Below are positions 31,833-41,315 of a stretch of 64,000 bases of DNA, piece after piece; within the stretch, counting starts at the first letter, position 1; each line of letters begins with the position of its first letter. This DNA is from an uncultured Burkholderiales bacterium. GTDB lineage: Bacteria > Pseudomonadota > Gammaproteobacteria > Burkholderiales > Thiobacillaceae. Location: the NCBI GenBank assembly GCA_937949525.1, contig CALEDT010000003.1, positions 1 through 64,000 of the forward strand, given 5' to 3'. The notes under the pieces are model-generated. The model was not told where the DNA came from and did not search any database. It saw nothing but the letters and a program-made list of their open reading frames with translations. The translations under genes were made by a program, and so were the position numbers.

Positions 31833-32588
31833 ATGTCCAACACGCTGCGCATCGCGTCCTACAACATCCACAAGGGACTGTCCTTCTTCAATCGCCGCGT
31901 GGTCCTGCACGACGTGCGCGAGCGTCTGATGGGCATCAACGCGGACGTGGTGTTCCTGCAGGAGGTACAGGGGCATCACGCGCATCGTTCCGGCCGCTTC
32001 GATGCCTGGCCTGCGATGCCGCAGCACGAATTCCTGGCCAGCGATTACTGGCACGCGGCGGCCTACGGACGCAATGCGGTGTACGAGCATGGCCACCACG
32101 GCAACGCCATCCTGTCGCGCTTTCCGATATTGAACTGGGAGAACGTCGACATCTCCGCGCATGCGTTCGAGAGCCGCGGCATTCTGCATTGCGAGATCAA
32201 GGTGCCCGGCCTGGCGCAGCCATTGCATGCGTTATGCCTGCATCTGGCGCTGAACGAATCCGGCCGGCGCAAGCAGATCGACCAGTTGTCGCGGCGCATC
32301 CGCACCATGGTGCCGGATGACGCACCATTGATCATCGCCGGTGACTTCAATGACTGGCGCCAACGGACCCGTCACTATCTGGCCGCGGAGCTGGGACTCA
32401 AGGAAGTGTTCGAAACGGCGCACGGCCGCCCGGCGCGCAGTTTTCCCGCCGCGTTGCCGCTGCTGACGCTGGATCGCATCTATGTGCGCGGCTTCGGCGT
32501 CGCCGCCGCCCAGGTGCTGCATGGCGCGCATTGGCGGCGGTTGTCCGATCATGCGGCGTTGACCGCGCACTTGCGTCCGACCGGCTAA
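31833..32588 (+). CDS. Endonuclease/exonuclease/phosphatase family protein (YbhP-like)
   Basis: 251 residues with the metal-dependent EEP fold: RIASYNIHKGLS, VVFLQEVQGHH (catalytic Glu), HGNAILSRFPI, AGDFNDW and DRIYVRGF, closing with SDHAALTA. It probably hydrolyses a phosphodiester or phospholipid headgroup rather than acting as a repair nuclease, because it directly precedes the ClsB-type cardiolipin synthase, as ybhP precedes clsB in E. coli. Stop and the next GTG are adjacent. Confidence 0.83.
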   Translation: MSNTLRIASYNIHKGLSFFNRRVVLHDVRERLMGINADVVFLQEVQGHHAHRSGRFDAWPAMPQHEFLASDYWHAAAYGRNAVYEHGHHGNAILSRFPILNWENVDISAHAFESRGILHCEIKVPGLAQPLHALCLHLALNESGRRKQIDQLSRRIRTMVPDDAPLIIAGDFNDWRQRTRHYLAAELGLKEVFETAHGRPARSFPAALPLLTLDRIYVRGFGVAAAQVLHGAHWRRLSDHAALTAHLRPTG

Positions 32589-33767
32589 GTGGTCGTTCCG
32601 GGCAACCGGTTGACGCTGCTGCACAACGGCGGCGGCTATTTTCCGGCCCTGATCGCGGCCATGGATGGCGCGCGCCATGAGATCCATCTGGAGAGCTACA
32701 TCTACGCGCTCGACGATGCCGGCCTGGCGGTGGGCGCGGCGCTGATGCGCGCGGCACGGCGTGGTGTGGTGACCCGGGTGCTGCTGGACGGTTTCGGCGC
32801 GCGCACGCTGGCGCCGGCGTTTCTGGCCGAGCTGCGCACCGCTGGCGTGGAACTGCTGTTCTACCGCCCGGAGCGCGCGCGCCTGCGCCTGCGCCGTACC
32901 CGCTTGCGCCGCATGCACCGCAAGCTGGCGGTGGTGGACGCGTGTGTCGCCTTCGTCGGCGGCATCAACATCATCGATGACCTCAACGGCCGTGGGCTCA
33001 CCGCGCCGCGCCTGGATTACGCGGTGCGCGTGGAAGGCCCGCTGGTGGCCGACATCCACGCCGGCGTGCATCGGCTGTGGCGCCTGGTGAGCTGGAGCCG
33101 GATCGGTCTGCGCCGCCATGAAGGCGCCTTGCTGCGGGCGCCGACACGGCCCGCCGGACGGCAGCATGCACAGTTCCTCACGCGCGACAGCCTGCGCCAT
33201 CGTCGCGCCATCGAGGTCGCCTATCTGCGCGCGATCAGGCGCGCGCGCCGGGAGATCATCCTGGCCAACGCGTATTTTCTGCCGGGCCTGCGCTTCCGCC
33301 ACGCGCTGGTGCGCGCGGCGCGCCGTGGCGCCCGGGTGGTGCTGCTGATGCAGGGCCACACCGATCATCCGCTGTATCGCGCCGCGACGCGCGCGTTGTA
33401 CGGCTACTTCCTGGAGAACGGCATCGAGATCCACGAGTATCACGCCAGCGAACTGCATGCCAAGGTGGCGGTGATCGACGGCCGCTGGTCGACCGTGGGC
33501 TCCAGCAACATCGATCCGTTCAGCCTGATGCTGGCGCGCGAGGCCAACATCGTCGTGCTCGATCGCGGTTTCGCCCAGGAGTTGCGCTCCGCGCTGCAAC
33601 GCGCCATCGGCGACGGCGCCCGCCAGATTCACCGCATGGTGTGGCGGCGCACGCCCTGGCATACCCGTTTCGCCTCCTGGCTGGCTTACGGCGTGGTGCG
33701 CGGACTACTGGGTCTGGCCGGTTTCGCGCAGCGGTGGGATGGCGTGCGCCAGGGGCGTGGCGGATGA
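32589..33767 (+). CDS. clsB: Cardiolipin synthase, ClsB type (phospholipase D family)
   Basis: 392 residues, with two HKD motifs of the phospholipase D superfamily: HRKLAVVDACVAFVGGINI (about residues 112-130) and HAKVAVIDGRWSTVGSSNID (about 292-311). ClsB makes cardiolipin from phosphatidylglycerol plus another phospholipid at the inner membrane. The N-terminus NRLTLLHNGGGYFPALIAAM is characteristic. The start is a GTG directly after the upstream TAA. The absence of N-terminal membrane segments separates it from ClsA. Confidence 0.88.
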   Translation: MVVPGNRLTLLHNGGGYFPALIAAMDGARHEIHLESYIYALDDAGLAVGAALMRAARRGVVTRVLLDGFGARTLAPAFLAELRTAGVELLFYRPERARLRLRRTRLRRMHRKLAVVDACVAFVGGINIIDDLNGRGLTAPRLDYAVRVEGPLVADIHAGVHRLWRLVSWSRIGLRRHEGALLRAPTRPAGRQHAQFLTRDSLRHRRAIEVAYLRAIRRARREIILANAYFLPGLRFRHALVRAARRGARVVLLMQGHTDHPLYRAATRALYGYFLENGIEIHEYHASELHAKVAVIDGRWSTVGSSNIDPFSLMLAREANIVVLDRGFAQELRSALQRAIGDGARQIHRMVWRRTPWHTRFASWLAYGVVRGLLGLAGFAQRWDGVRQGRGG

Positions 33768-33798
33768 CGCCCGGGGCGGCGCGGAGCCGCGAGCGCGC

Positions 33799-34407
33799 CT
33801 ACTCGGCGTTGTCGCCCCAGCGTGGCATCAGGGTTTGCGCCACGCCGAGCTGATCGAGCACGCGTGCGACGATGAAGTCCACCACGCCGTCCACCGTCTG
33901 CGGGCGGTGGTAGAAGCCGGGATTGGCCGGCAGGATGGTGGCGCCGGCCTCGGCCAGCGCGGTCATGTTGCGCAGGTGGATGAGCGAGAACGGCGTCTCG
34001 CGGGGCACCAGGATCAACGGGCGTCGTTCCTTCAGCATCACGTCGGCGGCACGTTCCATCAGATTGTCGGCATGACCGTGGGCGATGGCAGCCAGCGTAC
34101 CCATGGTGCAGGGGCACACCACCATGGCATCCGCCGGGTTGGAGCCGGAAGCCGCCGGCGCGAACCATTCCTCATGGCCGTAGATGGCGAGTCGGCCGGT
34201 GTGTCCGGGAACACGCACGGCCAGCAAAGCCGCCAACGCATCGACGTCCGCCGGCAGGGCGAGATCCAGTTCCTGGCGCGCGACGATGCGCGCGGCGCGC
34301 GAGATCAGCAGATCGACGCTGCAGCCGGCGAGCAACAGGCAGTCCAGCAGGCGCAGACCGTAGGCCATGCCGGAGGCGCCGGTGAGGGCTAGGGTGATGC
34401 GTTGCAT
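33799..34407 (-). CDS. ubiX: Flavin prenyltransferase UbiX
   Basis: 202 residues, standard for UbiX, which makes prenylated FMN for UbiD-type decarboxylases in ubiquinone synthesis. The N-terminus RITLALTGASGMAYGLRLLD, VVCPCTMGTLAAIAHGHADN, ERRPLILVPRETPFS and the ANPGFYHRPQTVDGVVDF end are diagnostic. The ATG at 34407 gives the canonical N-terminus. It converges on clsB with 31 bases between stops. No ubiD is in the window. Confidence 0.95.
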   Translation of the reverse strand: MQRITLALTGASGMAYGLRLLDCLLLAGCSVDLLISRAARIVARQELDLALPADVDALAALLAVRVPGHTGRLAIYGHEEWFAPAASGSNPADAMVVCPCTMGTLAAIAHGHADNLMERAADVMLKERRPLILVPRETPFSLIHLRNMTALAEAGATILPANPGFYHRPQTVDGVVDFIVARVLDQLGVAQTLMPRWGDNAE

Positions 34408-34445
34408 GTGGGCAAGGGACAAAGGGAGGGTGGAGTGTAGGGTGG

Positions 34446-34958
34446 TCAGCGGCGCGTGAGTAGATGGTGGCTGATCAGACCGTTGGCCAGACCGGTGACC
34501 AGGGCCGCACCAAGGAACAGCGGCAGCACGGCGGTGAGGCGGATATCGGGCAACAGCCACAGGTCGACCACCAGCAGTTGGGCGACGATGTGCGCGCCGG
34601 CCGCCAGCACGGACAGGCCCACCGGGCCGAACCAGCGTTGCGGCAGGTGGATGGCCCAGGCCAATACCAGCAGGCTGGCCAGGCCGCCGGACAGGCTGAG
34701 CACGAACGCAGGCGTGAGGAACTGGCCGAGCGCGAGCGCGCCGGCGACGACGCGCAGGCCGGCGACCCAGGCCGCCATGCGCCAGCCATAGCGGTACAGC
34801 ACCAGCAGCGTGACGATGTTGGCCAGGCCCGGTTTCACGCCGGGGATCGGCAGCGGGATCGCCGCTTCCGCCAGCGTCAGGCCGATGGCCGCAGCGGCCA
34901 GCCCGGCCACGCGGCGGTCCTCGGCGCTGGCGGTGAGCTCAATAACTGAGCGTGTCAT
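34446..34958 (-). CDS. Gx transporter family membrane protein (HepSI-like)
   Basis: 170 residues and about five membrane segments. GLAAAAIGLTLAEAAIPLPI, then VKPGLANIVTLLVLYRYGW, matches the Gx transporter / heptaprenyl diphosphate synthase component I family, which resembles small substrate-binding subunits of vitamin or ion transporters. It overlaps the NusG-II gene by 20 bases, a pairing common in proteobacteria and Firmicutes, often near FMN-binding electron-transfer genes. No such partner is seen here. Confidence 0.78.
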   Translation of the reverse strand: MTRSVIELTASAEDRRVAGLAAAAIGLTLAEAAIPLPIPGVKPGLANIVTLLVLYRYGWRMAAWVAGLRVVAGALALGQFLTPAFVLSLSGGLASLLVLAWAIHLPQRWFGPVGLSVLAAGAHIVAQLLVVDLWLLPDIRLTAVLPLFLGAALVTGLANGLISHHLLTRR

Positions 34959-35322
34959 AGCCGGCCGCGGCGTTTTCCACGCTGATGCGGTTGGGCAGAC
35001 AGATGGCCTGACCGCCCGGCGGGATCCAGCCTTGGCGCACGCACCGTTGGCGCGGTCCGGGGTCGTCGGCGATGCGCACGCGCCCGCCATGGATCTCCAC
35101 ATGACTGACGCCGAGCGGGCCGGGTACCTCGATGATGCGGTTCAGGCGCAGGCCGGCCTCCTGATACACCCGACCGTCGACGCGGATGATGACGCGCCCC
35201 TCCAGGCTGTCGGCCTGATGCCAGGCCAGCATGGCCACCATGGCACAGCCGCACAGCAGCACGATCCAGTCGCCGGGGCGCAGCGGCAGGCGCGAAGGGC
35301 TGGCGGGCGATGGCTCCGACAC
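34939..35322 (-). CDS. NusG domain II-containing protein
   Basis: 127 residues: a single N-terminal membrane anchor (WIVLLCGCAMVAMLAWH), then a small beta domain with GVSHVEIHGGRVRI and CVRQGWIPPGGQAICLPNRI, the NusG_II signature with its paired cysteines. The domain probably faces the periplasm. It overlaps the Gx transporter gene by 20 bases and presumably works with it. Its molecular function is not established. Confidence 0.83.
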   Translation of the reverse strand: MSEPSPASPSRLPLRPGDWIVLLCGCAMVAMLAWHQADSLEGRVIIRVDGRVYQEAGLRLNRIIEVPGPLGVSHVEIHGGRVRIADDPGPRQRCVRQGWIPPGGQAICLPNRISVENAAAGYDTLSY

Positions 35323-35361
35323 GTGCGGCTCAGCACGCGCCGCGCGCCGGTGCGGCGGCGC

Positions 35362-36195
35362 TCATGTCAGTTCGCGGTGGCGTACCAGCACCCGCTGGCC
35401 GTCACGAAAGTGATCGGCCAGGACCTCGGCGAAATAGACCGAGCGATGCTGCCCGCCGGTGCATCCCAGGCCCACCGTGAAGTAATTGCGATTGTCCTGA
35501 ATGTAAGCCGGCAACCACTTCTCGACATAGGCGCGGATGTCGCCCAGCATCTCGCCGACCTGCGGCTGCGCCTGCAGGAAGGCGATCACCGGCGCGTCGC
35601 GCCCGGTGAGCGGCTTGAGCGTGGCGTCGTAGTGGGGGTTGGGCAGGCAGCGCACGTCGAACACCAGGTCGGCGTCCATCGGGATGCCGTGCTTGAAACC
35701 GAACGATTCGAACACCAGTGTGAAGCTGGCGCTGCCCAGCGCGAGGAAATCCTTGATCCAGGCGCGCAGGTTGTTGGCCGACAGATCGCTGGTGTCCATC
35801 CGATGCGCGTTGGCGGCGATGCGCGCCAGCAGCTCGCGCTCCTCGCGGATGCACTCCTCGATCGAACGTTCGCCGCCGGCCAGCGGGTGCCGGCGCCGCG
35901 TTTCCGAGAAGCGCCGGATCAGCGTGTCGTCCTTGGCGGTGAGGAAGATGACGCGCAGGTCCACGCGCTGACGCAGCCGCTCCAGTTCGCCGGGCAGGCC
36001 GGGCAGACCGGCGCCGCTACGCGCGTCGATGCTGACCGCCGCCTCGCGCACGCCGGACATGCGCAGGTAATCGACGGTTTCCGCCAGCAGCGCCGCGGGC
36101 AGGTTGTCGACGCAGTAGTGGCCGGCGTCCTCCAGCGCCTTCAACGCCACGCTCTTGCCGGAGCCGGACAGGCCGCTGATCAATACCAGACGCAT
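35362..36195 (-). CDS. rapZ: RNase adapter protein RapZ
   Basis: 277 residues. The Walker A motif [16 protein letters not shown] lies at residues 8-23, DNLPAALL follows, and the C-terminal [16 protein letters not shown] is the diagnostic RapZ (YvcJ/YhbJ) motif. In E. coli RapZ guides RNase E to the sRNA GlmZ and so controls glmS and amino-sugar synthesis; in other bacteria the role is less clear. The gene follows ptsN-hprK with a 12-base gap, the usual betaproteobacterial order. Confidence 0.95.
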   Translation of the reverse strand: MRLVLISGLSGSGKSVALKALEDAGHYCVDNLPAALLAETVDYLRMSGVREAAVSIDARSGAGLPGLPGELERLRQRVDLRVIFLTAKDDTLIRRFSETRRRHPLAGGERSIEECIREERELLARIAANAHRMDTSDLSANNLRAWIKDFLALGSASFTLVFESFGFKHGIPMDADLVFDVRCLPNPHYDATLKPLTGRDAPVIAFLQAQPQVGEMLGDIRAYVEKWLPAYIQDNRNYFTVGLGCTGGQHRSVYFAEVLADHFRDGQRVLVRHRELT

Positions 36196-36207
36196 GGGAT
36201 CGACGCC

Positions 36208-37203
36208 CTATTCGCCATCCGCCTCGATGGCCGCGCGCTGCCGCTCGGTGAATTCCAGCGAAGAGTTGAATCCTCGCAGCTTGAGGATGTGATTGCGCAC
36301 CGCCACTTCCACCAAGACCGCCAGGTTGCGGCCCACGGCCACGGGGATGCGCACCTCCGGAATGGTGACGCCGAGCACGTCGCGATCACTGGCGCGCATG
36401 TCCAGACGGTCGATTTCCTGCCACTGGCCGGCCGGAGTCAGATGCACGATCAGTTTCAGATTCTTTTTCTGCTTGACCGCGGTCTCACCGAACAGACGGC
36501 GGATGTTGAGCACGCCGAGGCCGCGTACCTCCATGAAATCCTGCAGCAGCGTGGGGCAACGCCCCTCCAGCGTGTCCGGGGATACCGCGAACACTTCCAG
36601 GATGTCGTCGGCGACCAGGCGATGGCCGCGCGTGATCAGTTCCAGCGCCAGTTCGCTCTTGCCCACCGACGGATCGCCGGTGATCAGCACACCCAGGCCG
36701 GATACTTCGAGGAACACGCCATGCAACAGTGTGGACGGCGCCAGCGCCTGGGTCATCATGTGGGAGAGCAGGCGCATCAGCAGAGGGCTTTGTTCCGGTG
36801 AGGTGAACAGGGGGGTCGAACTGCGTTCGGCGGCGTCCATCAATTGCATGGGCACCGCCTCGTCATTGGCGACGATGACCGCGGCGATCTCGTTGGCGAA
36901 CAGGTTGTCCACCGCCTGGTCCAGCGCCTCCGGTGTGAGCCGGCGCAGGTAGTCCATCTCCGCGCAGCCGAGTACCTGCACCCGGTTGGGGTGGACGAAG
37001 TTGAGGTGGCCGATCAGCGCCAGTGTGGGTTTCTGGATGGTGTCGGAGGTCAGCAGGCGATCGCCGCCGGCACGCCCGGCGATCCAGGACAGGCGCAGCC
37101 GTTCGCCGGCCCGGCGGAACAGTTCGGCGACCGTGATGTGATGCGGCGTCGCGGCTTCGACTTCGAGCGCGTCGGTGGCGGGATCGACCTTCAGGGTGTC
37201 CAC
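36208..37203 (-). CDS. hprK: HPr kinase/phosphorylase
   Basis: 331 residues. GDPSVGKSELALELI (about residues 177-191) is the Walker A of HprK, preceded by LHGVFLEVSGLGVLI with the catalytic His, and followed by EVRGLGVLNIRRLFGE, the HprK/P signature. It phosphorylates and dephosphorylates a Ser on HPr. The GTG at 37203 overlaps ptsN by 13 bases; no better start lies before the ITVAELF homology begin, so the protein carries about 20 extra N-terminal residues. Confidence 0.93.
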   Translation of the reverse strand: MDTLKVDPATDALEVEAATPHHITVAELFRRAGERLRLSWIAGRAGGDRLLTSDTIQKPTLALIGHLNFVHPNRVQVLGCAEMDYLRRLTPEALDQAVDNLFANEIAAVIVANDEAVPMQLMDAAERSSTPLFTSPEQSPLLMRLLSHMMTQALAPSTLLHGVFLEVSGLGVLITGDPSVGKSELALELITRGHRLVADDILEVFAVSPDTLEGRCPTLLQDFMEVRGLGVLNIRRLFGETAVKQKKNLKLIVHLTPAGQWQEIDRLDMRASDRDVLGVTIPEVRIPVAVGRNLAVLVEVAVRNHILKLRGFNSSLEFTERQRAAIEADGE

Positions 37204-37646
37204 TGCGTGATCAGGTCGTGCAGTCGGGCGGCGTCCGGCGCATCGCGCAGGCGGGCGCGAAAATTCTCGTCGGAAAACATCGCCGCCAGTTCGCCCAGGA
37301 TCTGCAGATGCATGTCGGTCGCCGCCGCCGGCGCGAGCAGGATGAAGACGAGATCGACCGGTTGCCGGTCGGGTGCGTCGAAATCGATGGGGGTCTTCAG
37401 GCGGATGAAGGCGCAGGCGGTATCGGCCAGGTGCTTGATGCGGCCATGCGGGATGGCGATGCCGTAACCGAGCGCGGTGGAGCCCAGTTTTTCGCGCGAG
37501 AACAGGCTGTCGAACACTTCCGTCGGCGACACGCCATGGCTGCCATGAAACAGCTCGCCGGCCTGCTCGAACAGCCGCTTCTTGCTGGTGGTATCGAGAT
37601 CCGCGAGTACGTTGCCGGGCCGCAGCAGGGGGGTGATCAGGTTCAT
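37191..37646 (-). CDS. ptsN: PTS IIA-type nitrogen regulatory protein PtsN
   Basis: 151 residues of the IIA-Ntr/fructose type. The phosphorylated His is H67 in YGIAIPHGRIKH. PtsN is part of the regulatory PTS-Ntr (PtsP-NPr-PtsN) that tunes potassium transport and sigma-54-linked functions rather than sugar uptake. It sits between hpf-rpoN and hprK-rapZ, as in many proteobacteria. The ATG at 37646 opens the typical MNLITPLLRPGNVL start. Confidence 0.94.
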   Translation of the reverse strand: MNLITPLLRPGNVLADLDTTSKKRLFEQAGELFHGSHGVSPTEVFDSLFSREKLGSTALGYGIAIPHGRIKHLADTACAFIRLKTPIDFDAPDRQPVDLVFILLAPAAATDMHLQILGELAAMFSDENFRARLRDAPDAARLHDLITQWTP

Positions 37647-37695
37647 TGAGTGCCTTTCGGCCGGTCGCGCGGCAGCACGACCGGCTGGGCGAGGG

Positions 37696-38028
37696 TCAGT
37701 CGAGTTCGACGCTCTGTCGTTTGAGGCCGCCGGACTCGCGATGCACGTCGCCGGCCTTTTCCTTGTGTTTGACCACCTGGCGATCGAGCTTGTCGGTCAG
37801 CGCGTCGATCGCTGCGTACATGTCGGCATCGATGGCTTCGACGTAGATGTCCTTGCCGCGCAGGTGCAGGTTCACCTCGGCCTTGTGCTTGAGCTTCTCC
37901 ACCGCGAGGATGACGCTGACGTCGATGACCTGGTCGAAATGCCGGTTGATGCGCGCCATTTTGTCTTCCACGTAACCGCGGATCGCGGGGGTCACTTCCA
38001 GATGATGACCGGTGATGGTGAGGTTCAT
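37696..38028 (-). CDS. hpf: Ribosome hibernation-promoting factor, short form
   Basis: 110 residues: the S30AE domain alone ([57 protein letters not shown]), so the short HPF type that pairs ribosomes into 100S dimers in stationary phase. It lies directly downstream of rpoN. An AAGGAG motif six bases before the ATG at 38028 fixes the start; the same frame is open far upstream over rpoN but that part is noise. Confidence 0.94.
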   Translation of the reverse strand: MNLTITGHHLEVTPAIRGYVEDKMARINRHFDQVIDVSVILAVEKLKHKAEVNLHLRGKDIYVEAIDADMYAAIDALTDKLDRQVVKHKEKAGDVHRESGGLKRQSVELD

Positions 38029-38051
38029 GGTTGCTCCTTGTGATGCGCCCG

Positions 38052-39476
38052 TCAGATCGACTTGCGCTGGTTGGCGGGAGGAATGTTCATCTGCTCCCGG
38101 TATTTGGCAACGGTGCGCCGGGCGACGACGAAACCCTGCTTGCCGAGGAGCCCCGAGATGGCGCTGTCGGACAGGGGACGGCTGGCGGGTTCGGCGTCGA
38201 TGAACTGCTTGATCAGGGCGCGGATGGCGGTGCTGGAGGTGGCGCCGCCCTCGTCCGTGGCCAGGGAACTGCCGAAGAAATACTTGAATTCGTACAGGCC
38301 GCGCGGCGTCATCATGAACTTCTGCGTGGTGACGCGCGAGATGGTGGATTCGTGCAGATCCACGGTTTCCGCGATTTCCTTGAGCGTGAGCGGCCGCATC
38401 GCCACTTCGCCATGTTCGAAGAACATGCGCTGGCGATCGACGATCGCCTGCGCCACGCGCAATATGGTGTCGAAGCGCTGCTGCACGTTCTTGATCAGCC
38501 AGCGCGCCTCCTGCAACTGCGCGCCGAGCGAGCTGCCGCCATCCTTGTTGCCACGCAGGATGCCCGCGTACATTTCGTTGATGCGCAGTTTGGGCACCGC
38601 GTCCGGATTCAGGCTGGCGATCCACAGCCCCTTGACCTTGCGCACGAACACGTCCGGAGCGACATAGCGCGTGTCGCAGGGGGCATAGGCCGATCCCGGA
38701 CGGGGATTGAGCGAGGTGATGAGCTGGCGCACGCGCTGGAAGCCCAAGTCGTCGATGTCCAGCAGTTTCTTCAGCTTGCCGTATTCGCGATCCGCCAGCA
38801 GGCTCAGATGGTGGCGCACCAGCGTCTTGGCGACCTCGCGCCAGGGCGTGGTCTCGGGCAGCGCCTGCAGTTGCAGCCACAGGCACTCGGCGATGTCGCG
38901 CGCGCCGACGCCGGCGGGTTCGAAGCTTTGCAGCAGCTTGAGCGCGGTGCCCAGTTCCTCCGGTTCGACCTGCATTTCCTCGGGCAACAACTGCGCCAGC
39001 TCGTCCAGCGGCGCCGACAGGTAGCCATCGTCGTCGAGCGCCTCGATCAGCAGCGTCATCAGTTGGCGATCACGTTCGCCCACCGGGGTCAGCGACAGTT
39101 GCTGCGTGAGATGACTGTGCAAGTTGCCTTGGCTGGTGTCGGCCTGCTGGAAATCGCGTTCGTCATCGTCGCCGTCGCCGTGCGCCGGCGCCACCGAGCG
39201 GTCCCCCCAGGCCATTTCCGTGTAGATCTCGTCGTGGTCGTGACGCGGCTCCTCCGTGCCGCCTTCGGCCGGCGCATGCTCTCCCGGCAGGTCGCCGACC
39301 GGGCCGTCGAAGCGATCCTCGCCGTCGAGACGTTCCAGCATCGGGTTGTCCTGCAGCATCTGCGAGATTTCCTGGCTCAGCTCCAAGGTGGAGAGCTGCA
39401 ACAGGCGGATCGATTGCTGGAGCTGCGGCGTCAGGGTGAGCTGCTGATGCAGCTTGAGCTGGAGGCTCTGCTTCAT
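38052..39476 (-). CDS. rpoN: RNA polymerase sigma-54 factor
   Basis: 474 residues, full length. The N-terminal activator-interacting region is Gln/Leu-rich ([19 protein letters not shown]), the core-binding and acidic linker segments follow, then [20 protein letters not shown] (helix-turn-helix) and the RpoN box [10 protein letters not shown] near the C-terminus, which reads the -24 element. It needs AAA+ activators; exosortase-A systems are known to depend on RpoN with PrsR. Its position between lptB and hpf is conserved. Confidence 0.97.
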   Translation of the reverse strand: MKQSLQLKLHQQLTLTPQLQQSIRLLQLSTLELSQEISQMLQDNPMLERLDGEDRFDGPVGDLPGEHAPAEGGTEEPRHDHDEIYTEMAWGDRSVAPAHGDGDDDERDFQQADTSQGNLHSHLTQQLSLTPVGERDRQLMTLLIEALDDDGYLSAPLDELAQLLPEEMQVEPEELGTALKLLQSFEPAGVGARDIAECLWLQLQALPETTPWREVAKTLVRHHLSLLADREYGKLKKLLDIDDLGFQRVRQLITSLNPRPGSAYAPCDTRYVAPDVFVRKVKGLWIASLNPDAVPKLRINEMYAGILRGNKDGGSSLGAQLQEARWLIKNVQQRFDTILRVAQAIVDRQRMFFEHGEVAMRPLTLKEIAETVDLHESTISRVTTQKFMMTPRGLYEFKYFFGSSLATDEGGATSSTAIRALIKQFIDAEPASRPLSDSAISGLLGKQGFVVARRTVAKYREQMNIPPANQRKSI

Positions 39477-39515
39477 GCTGGCAGCGGAGTGTGGGGAGCG
39501 GTGCGCATGGAAAGG

Positions 39516-40238
39516 TCAGAGCCGGAAATGCTCTCCAAGATATACCTTTCGGACGGTTTCATTATAAATGATTTCGTCCGGCGTCCCGGCCGCCATGACC
39601 CGGCCTTCGTTGAGGATGTAGGCGCGGTCGCAGATGCCCAGTGTCTCGCGCACGTTGTGGTCGGTGATCAGCACGCCGATGTCGCGTTCCGTCAGGAAAC
39701 CGACGATCTTCTGGATGTCCAGCACCGAGATGGGATCGATGCCGGCGAACGGCTCGTCGAGCAGCACGAAGCGTGGCGAGGTGGCCAGCGCGCGCGCGAT
39801 CTCCACGCGCCGGCGCTCGCCGCCGGACAGCGACGCGGCGGCGGCATCGCGCAGATGGGTGATGTGCAGATCCTCCAGCAGGCCCTCCAGGCGGGTCTCC
39901 ACTTCCGCCTCGTCCAGGCCGCGCAGTTCCAGCATGGCGGCGATGTTGTCGGCAACGCTCAGACGCCGGAAGATGGAGGCTTCCTGCGGCAGGTAGGACA
40001 GGCCCAGACGCGCGCGCCGAAACACCGGCAGATGGGCGATGTCGACGTCGTCCAGGCGGATGCGGCCGGCATCGGCGCGGATCAGCCCGACCATCATGTA
40101 AAAGCAGGTGGTCTTGCCGGCGCCGTTGGGACCCAACAGGCCCACCACCTCGCCGGAGGCGACCCGGATGGAGGCATCCGTGACCACCTGGCGGGACTTG
40201 TAACGCTTGGCCAGTTGTTCGGCGACGAGTTCGCTCAC
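39516..40238 (-). CDS. lptB: LPS export ABC transporter ATP-binding protein LptB
   Basis: 240 residues. Walker A is [17 protein letters not shown], the signature is [16 protein letters not shown] and Walker B is [15 protein letters not shown]. LptB powers extraction of LPS from the inner membrane with LptF and LptG, whose genes are at 60955-63092 in this window. The start overlaps lptA by four bases; translation is probably coupled. Confidence 0.97.
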   Translation of the reverse strand: MSELVAEQLAKRYKSRQVVTDASIRVASGEVVGLLGPNGAGKTTCFYMMVGLIRADAGRIRLDDVDIAHLPVFRRARLGLSYLPQEASIFRRLSVADNIAAMLELRGLDEAEVETRLEGLLEDLHITHLRDAAAASLSGGERRRVEIARALATSPRFVLLDEPFAGIDPISVLDIQKIVGFLTERDIGVLITDHNVRETLGICDRAYILNEGRVMAAGTPDEIIYNETVRKVYLGEHFRL

Positions 40239-40747
40239 GGCTGTGCGGCGGCGTCGCGCTTGGGCAGGATCACCGCGCGCACGCGACCCGGCGCGCCGGC
40301 GGCGCCGCCCTCGGCACGATAGAACTCGCTGGCGCGGTCGTACACGATCAGATGCCCGCGCAGTTCCTCTTCGCCGCGTTTCAGGCGCGCCTTGCCGGTC
40401 AGGCGTATGACGTTGGCGCGGCCGTCGTATTCCACCCGCTCGGCCCAGCCTTCGGCGTAATCGCTGCGCCCTTCCATACGCTGGCGGAAGTGAACCGGGT
40501 TGCCGCGGGCGTCGCCATGCGCGAAGCCGGCGTCATCCTGGCGTACCTCGACGCGCTGCGCAGCGATGCGCAGCGTGCCCTGGGTCAACACGACGTTGCC
40601 TTCGTAGGTCGCCAGCCGGCGGGCATCCTCGATGACCACGCGGTCGGCTTCGATGTGCACCGGCTGGTCACGGTCCGCACGCTCCGCCAGCGCGGCCATG
40701 GGCAGCGTCAGCAGGCAGCAGAGCAGTGCTTCAGCGCGCCGTTTCAT
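40235..40747 (-). CDS. lptA: LPS transport periplasmic bridge protein LptA
   Basis: 170 residues with a signal peptide ([21 protein letters not shown]) and the OstA/LptA beta-jellyroll: [33 protein letters not shown] and VRLTGKA-type strands ([19 protein letters not shown]). It forms the periplasmic bridge for LPS. The ATG at 40747 overlaps lptC by 17 bases and starts the signal peptide; an earlier Met five codons upstream is less likely. Confidence 0.93.
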   Translation of the reverse strand: MKRRAEALLCCLLTLPMAALAERADRDQPVHIEADRVVIEDARRLATYEGNVVLTQGTLRIAAQRVEVRQDDAGFAHGDARGNPVHFRQRMEGRSDYAEGWAERVEYDGRANVIRLTGKARLKRGEEELRGHLIVYDRASEFYRAEGGAAGAPGRVRAVILPKRDAAAQP

Positions 40748-41306
40748 AGACCCCCCGGACACCGCCGCCCAGGGTCAGCGTTTGTGCGTTGCCATCGAGA
40801 TAAAGCGAGTGGGCGTCGATGCGCGATGGACCCTGGGTCAGGGTGACGGGCCGGTTGGTGCGCAGCATGCGGGCTTCCGGCGTGACGTGCAGGAACTCGG
40901 TCCGCATCGACAGCGGTGCACGCGCGCCGGCCGATGTCCGGCGCGCGTGCACGTCGTCGAGGAAGTACACATGACGGTTGTCGGCCGACAACAGCGCGCG
41001 TCGTGCCTGCACTTCCAGGTCGCCATCAGGCAGCCCGGCACTGTAGATGGGGGCTTCGAGCACGGTGGTGTCGTCGTCCATGTAATGGATCATGTGCGCG
41101 GCGCGCAGCCGGTGGCGTGGCTGGCCGTGCGGGTCGAACACCAGTACGTCGAAATCGACCACGTAGTAATCCGGGTCATGCGTGAAGCCGGCGGTATCGA
41201 CCATGGTCGGCAGCTTGCCGCCCAGCTGGTTCAGCCACCAGGTCAGCGCGGCCAGGGTGACGACGATGGCCAGCGGTGGCCAGTGGATGGGATGGGCGGC
41301 GGACAT
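40731..41306 (-). CDS. lptC: LPS export system protein LptC
   Basis: 191 residues. A single N-terminal membrane anchor (WPPLAIVVTLAALTWWLN) is followed by the LptC periplasmic domain (PDYYVVDFDVLVFDPHG, LRAAHMIHYMDDDTTVLEAP). It bridges the inner-membrane LptBFG complex to LptA. It is flanked by kdsC nine bases upstream and lptA overlapping downstream, the conserved order. Confidence 0.92.
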   Translation of the reverse strand: MSAAHPIHWPPLAIVVTLAALTWWLNQLGGKLPTMVDTAGFTHDPDYYVVDFDVLVFDPHGQPRHRLRAAHMIHYMDDDTTVLEAPIYSAGLPDGDLEVQARRALLSADNRHVYFLDDVHARRTSAGARAPLSMRTEFLHVTPEARMLRTNRPVTLTQGPSRIDAHSLYLDGNAQTLTLGGGVRGVYETAR

Positions 41307-41315
41307 GCGGGTGCG

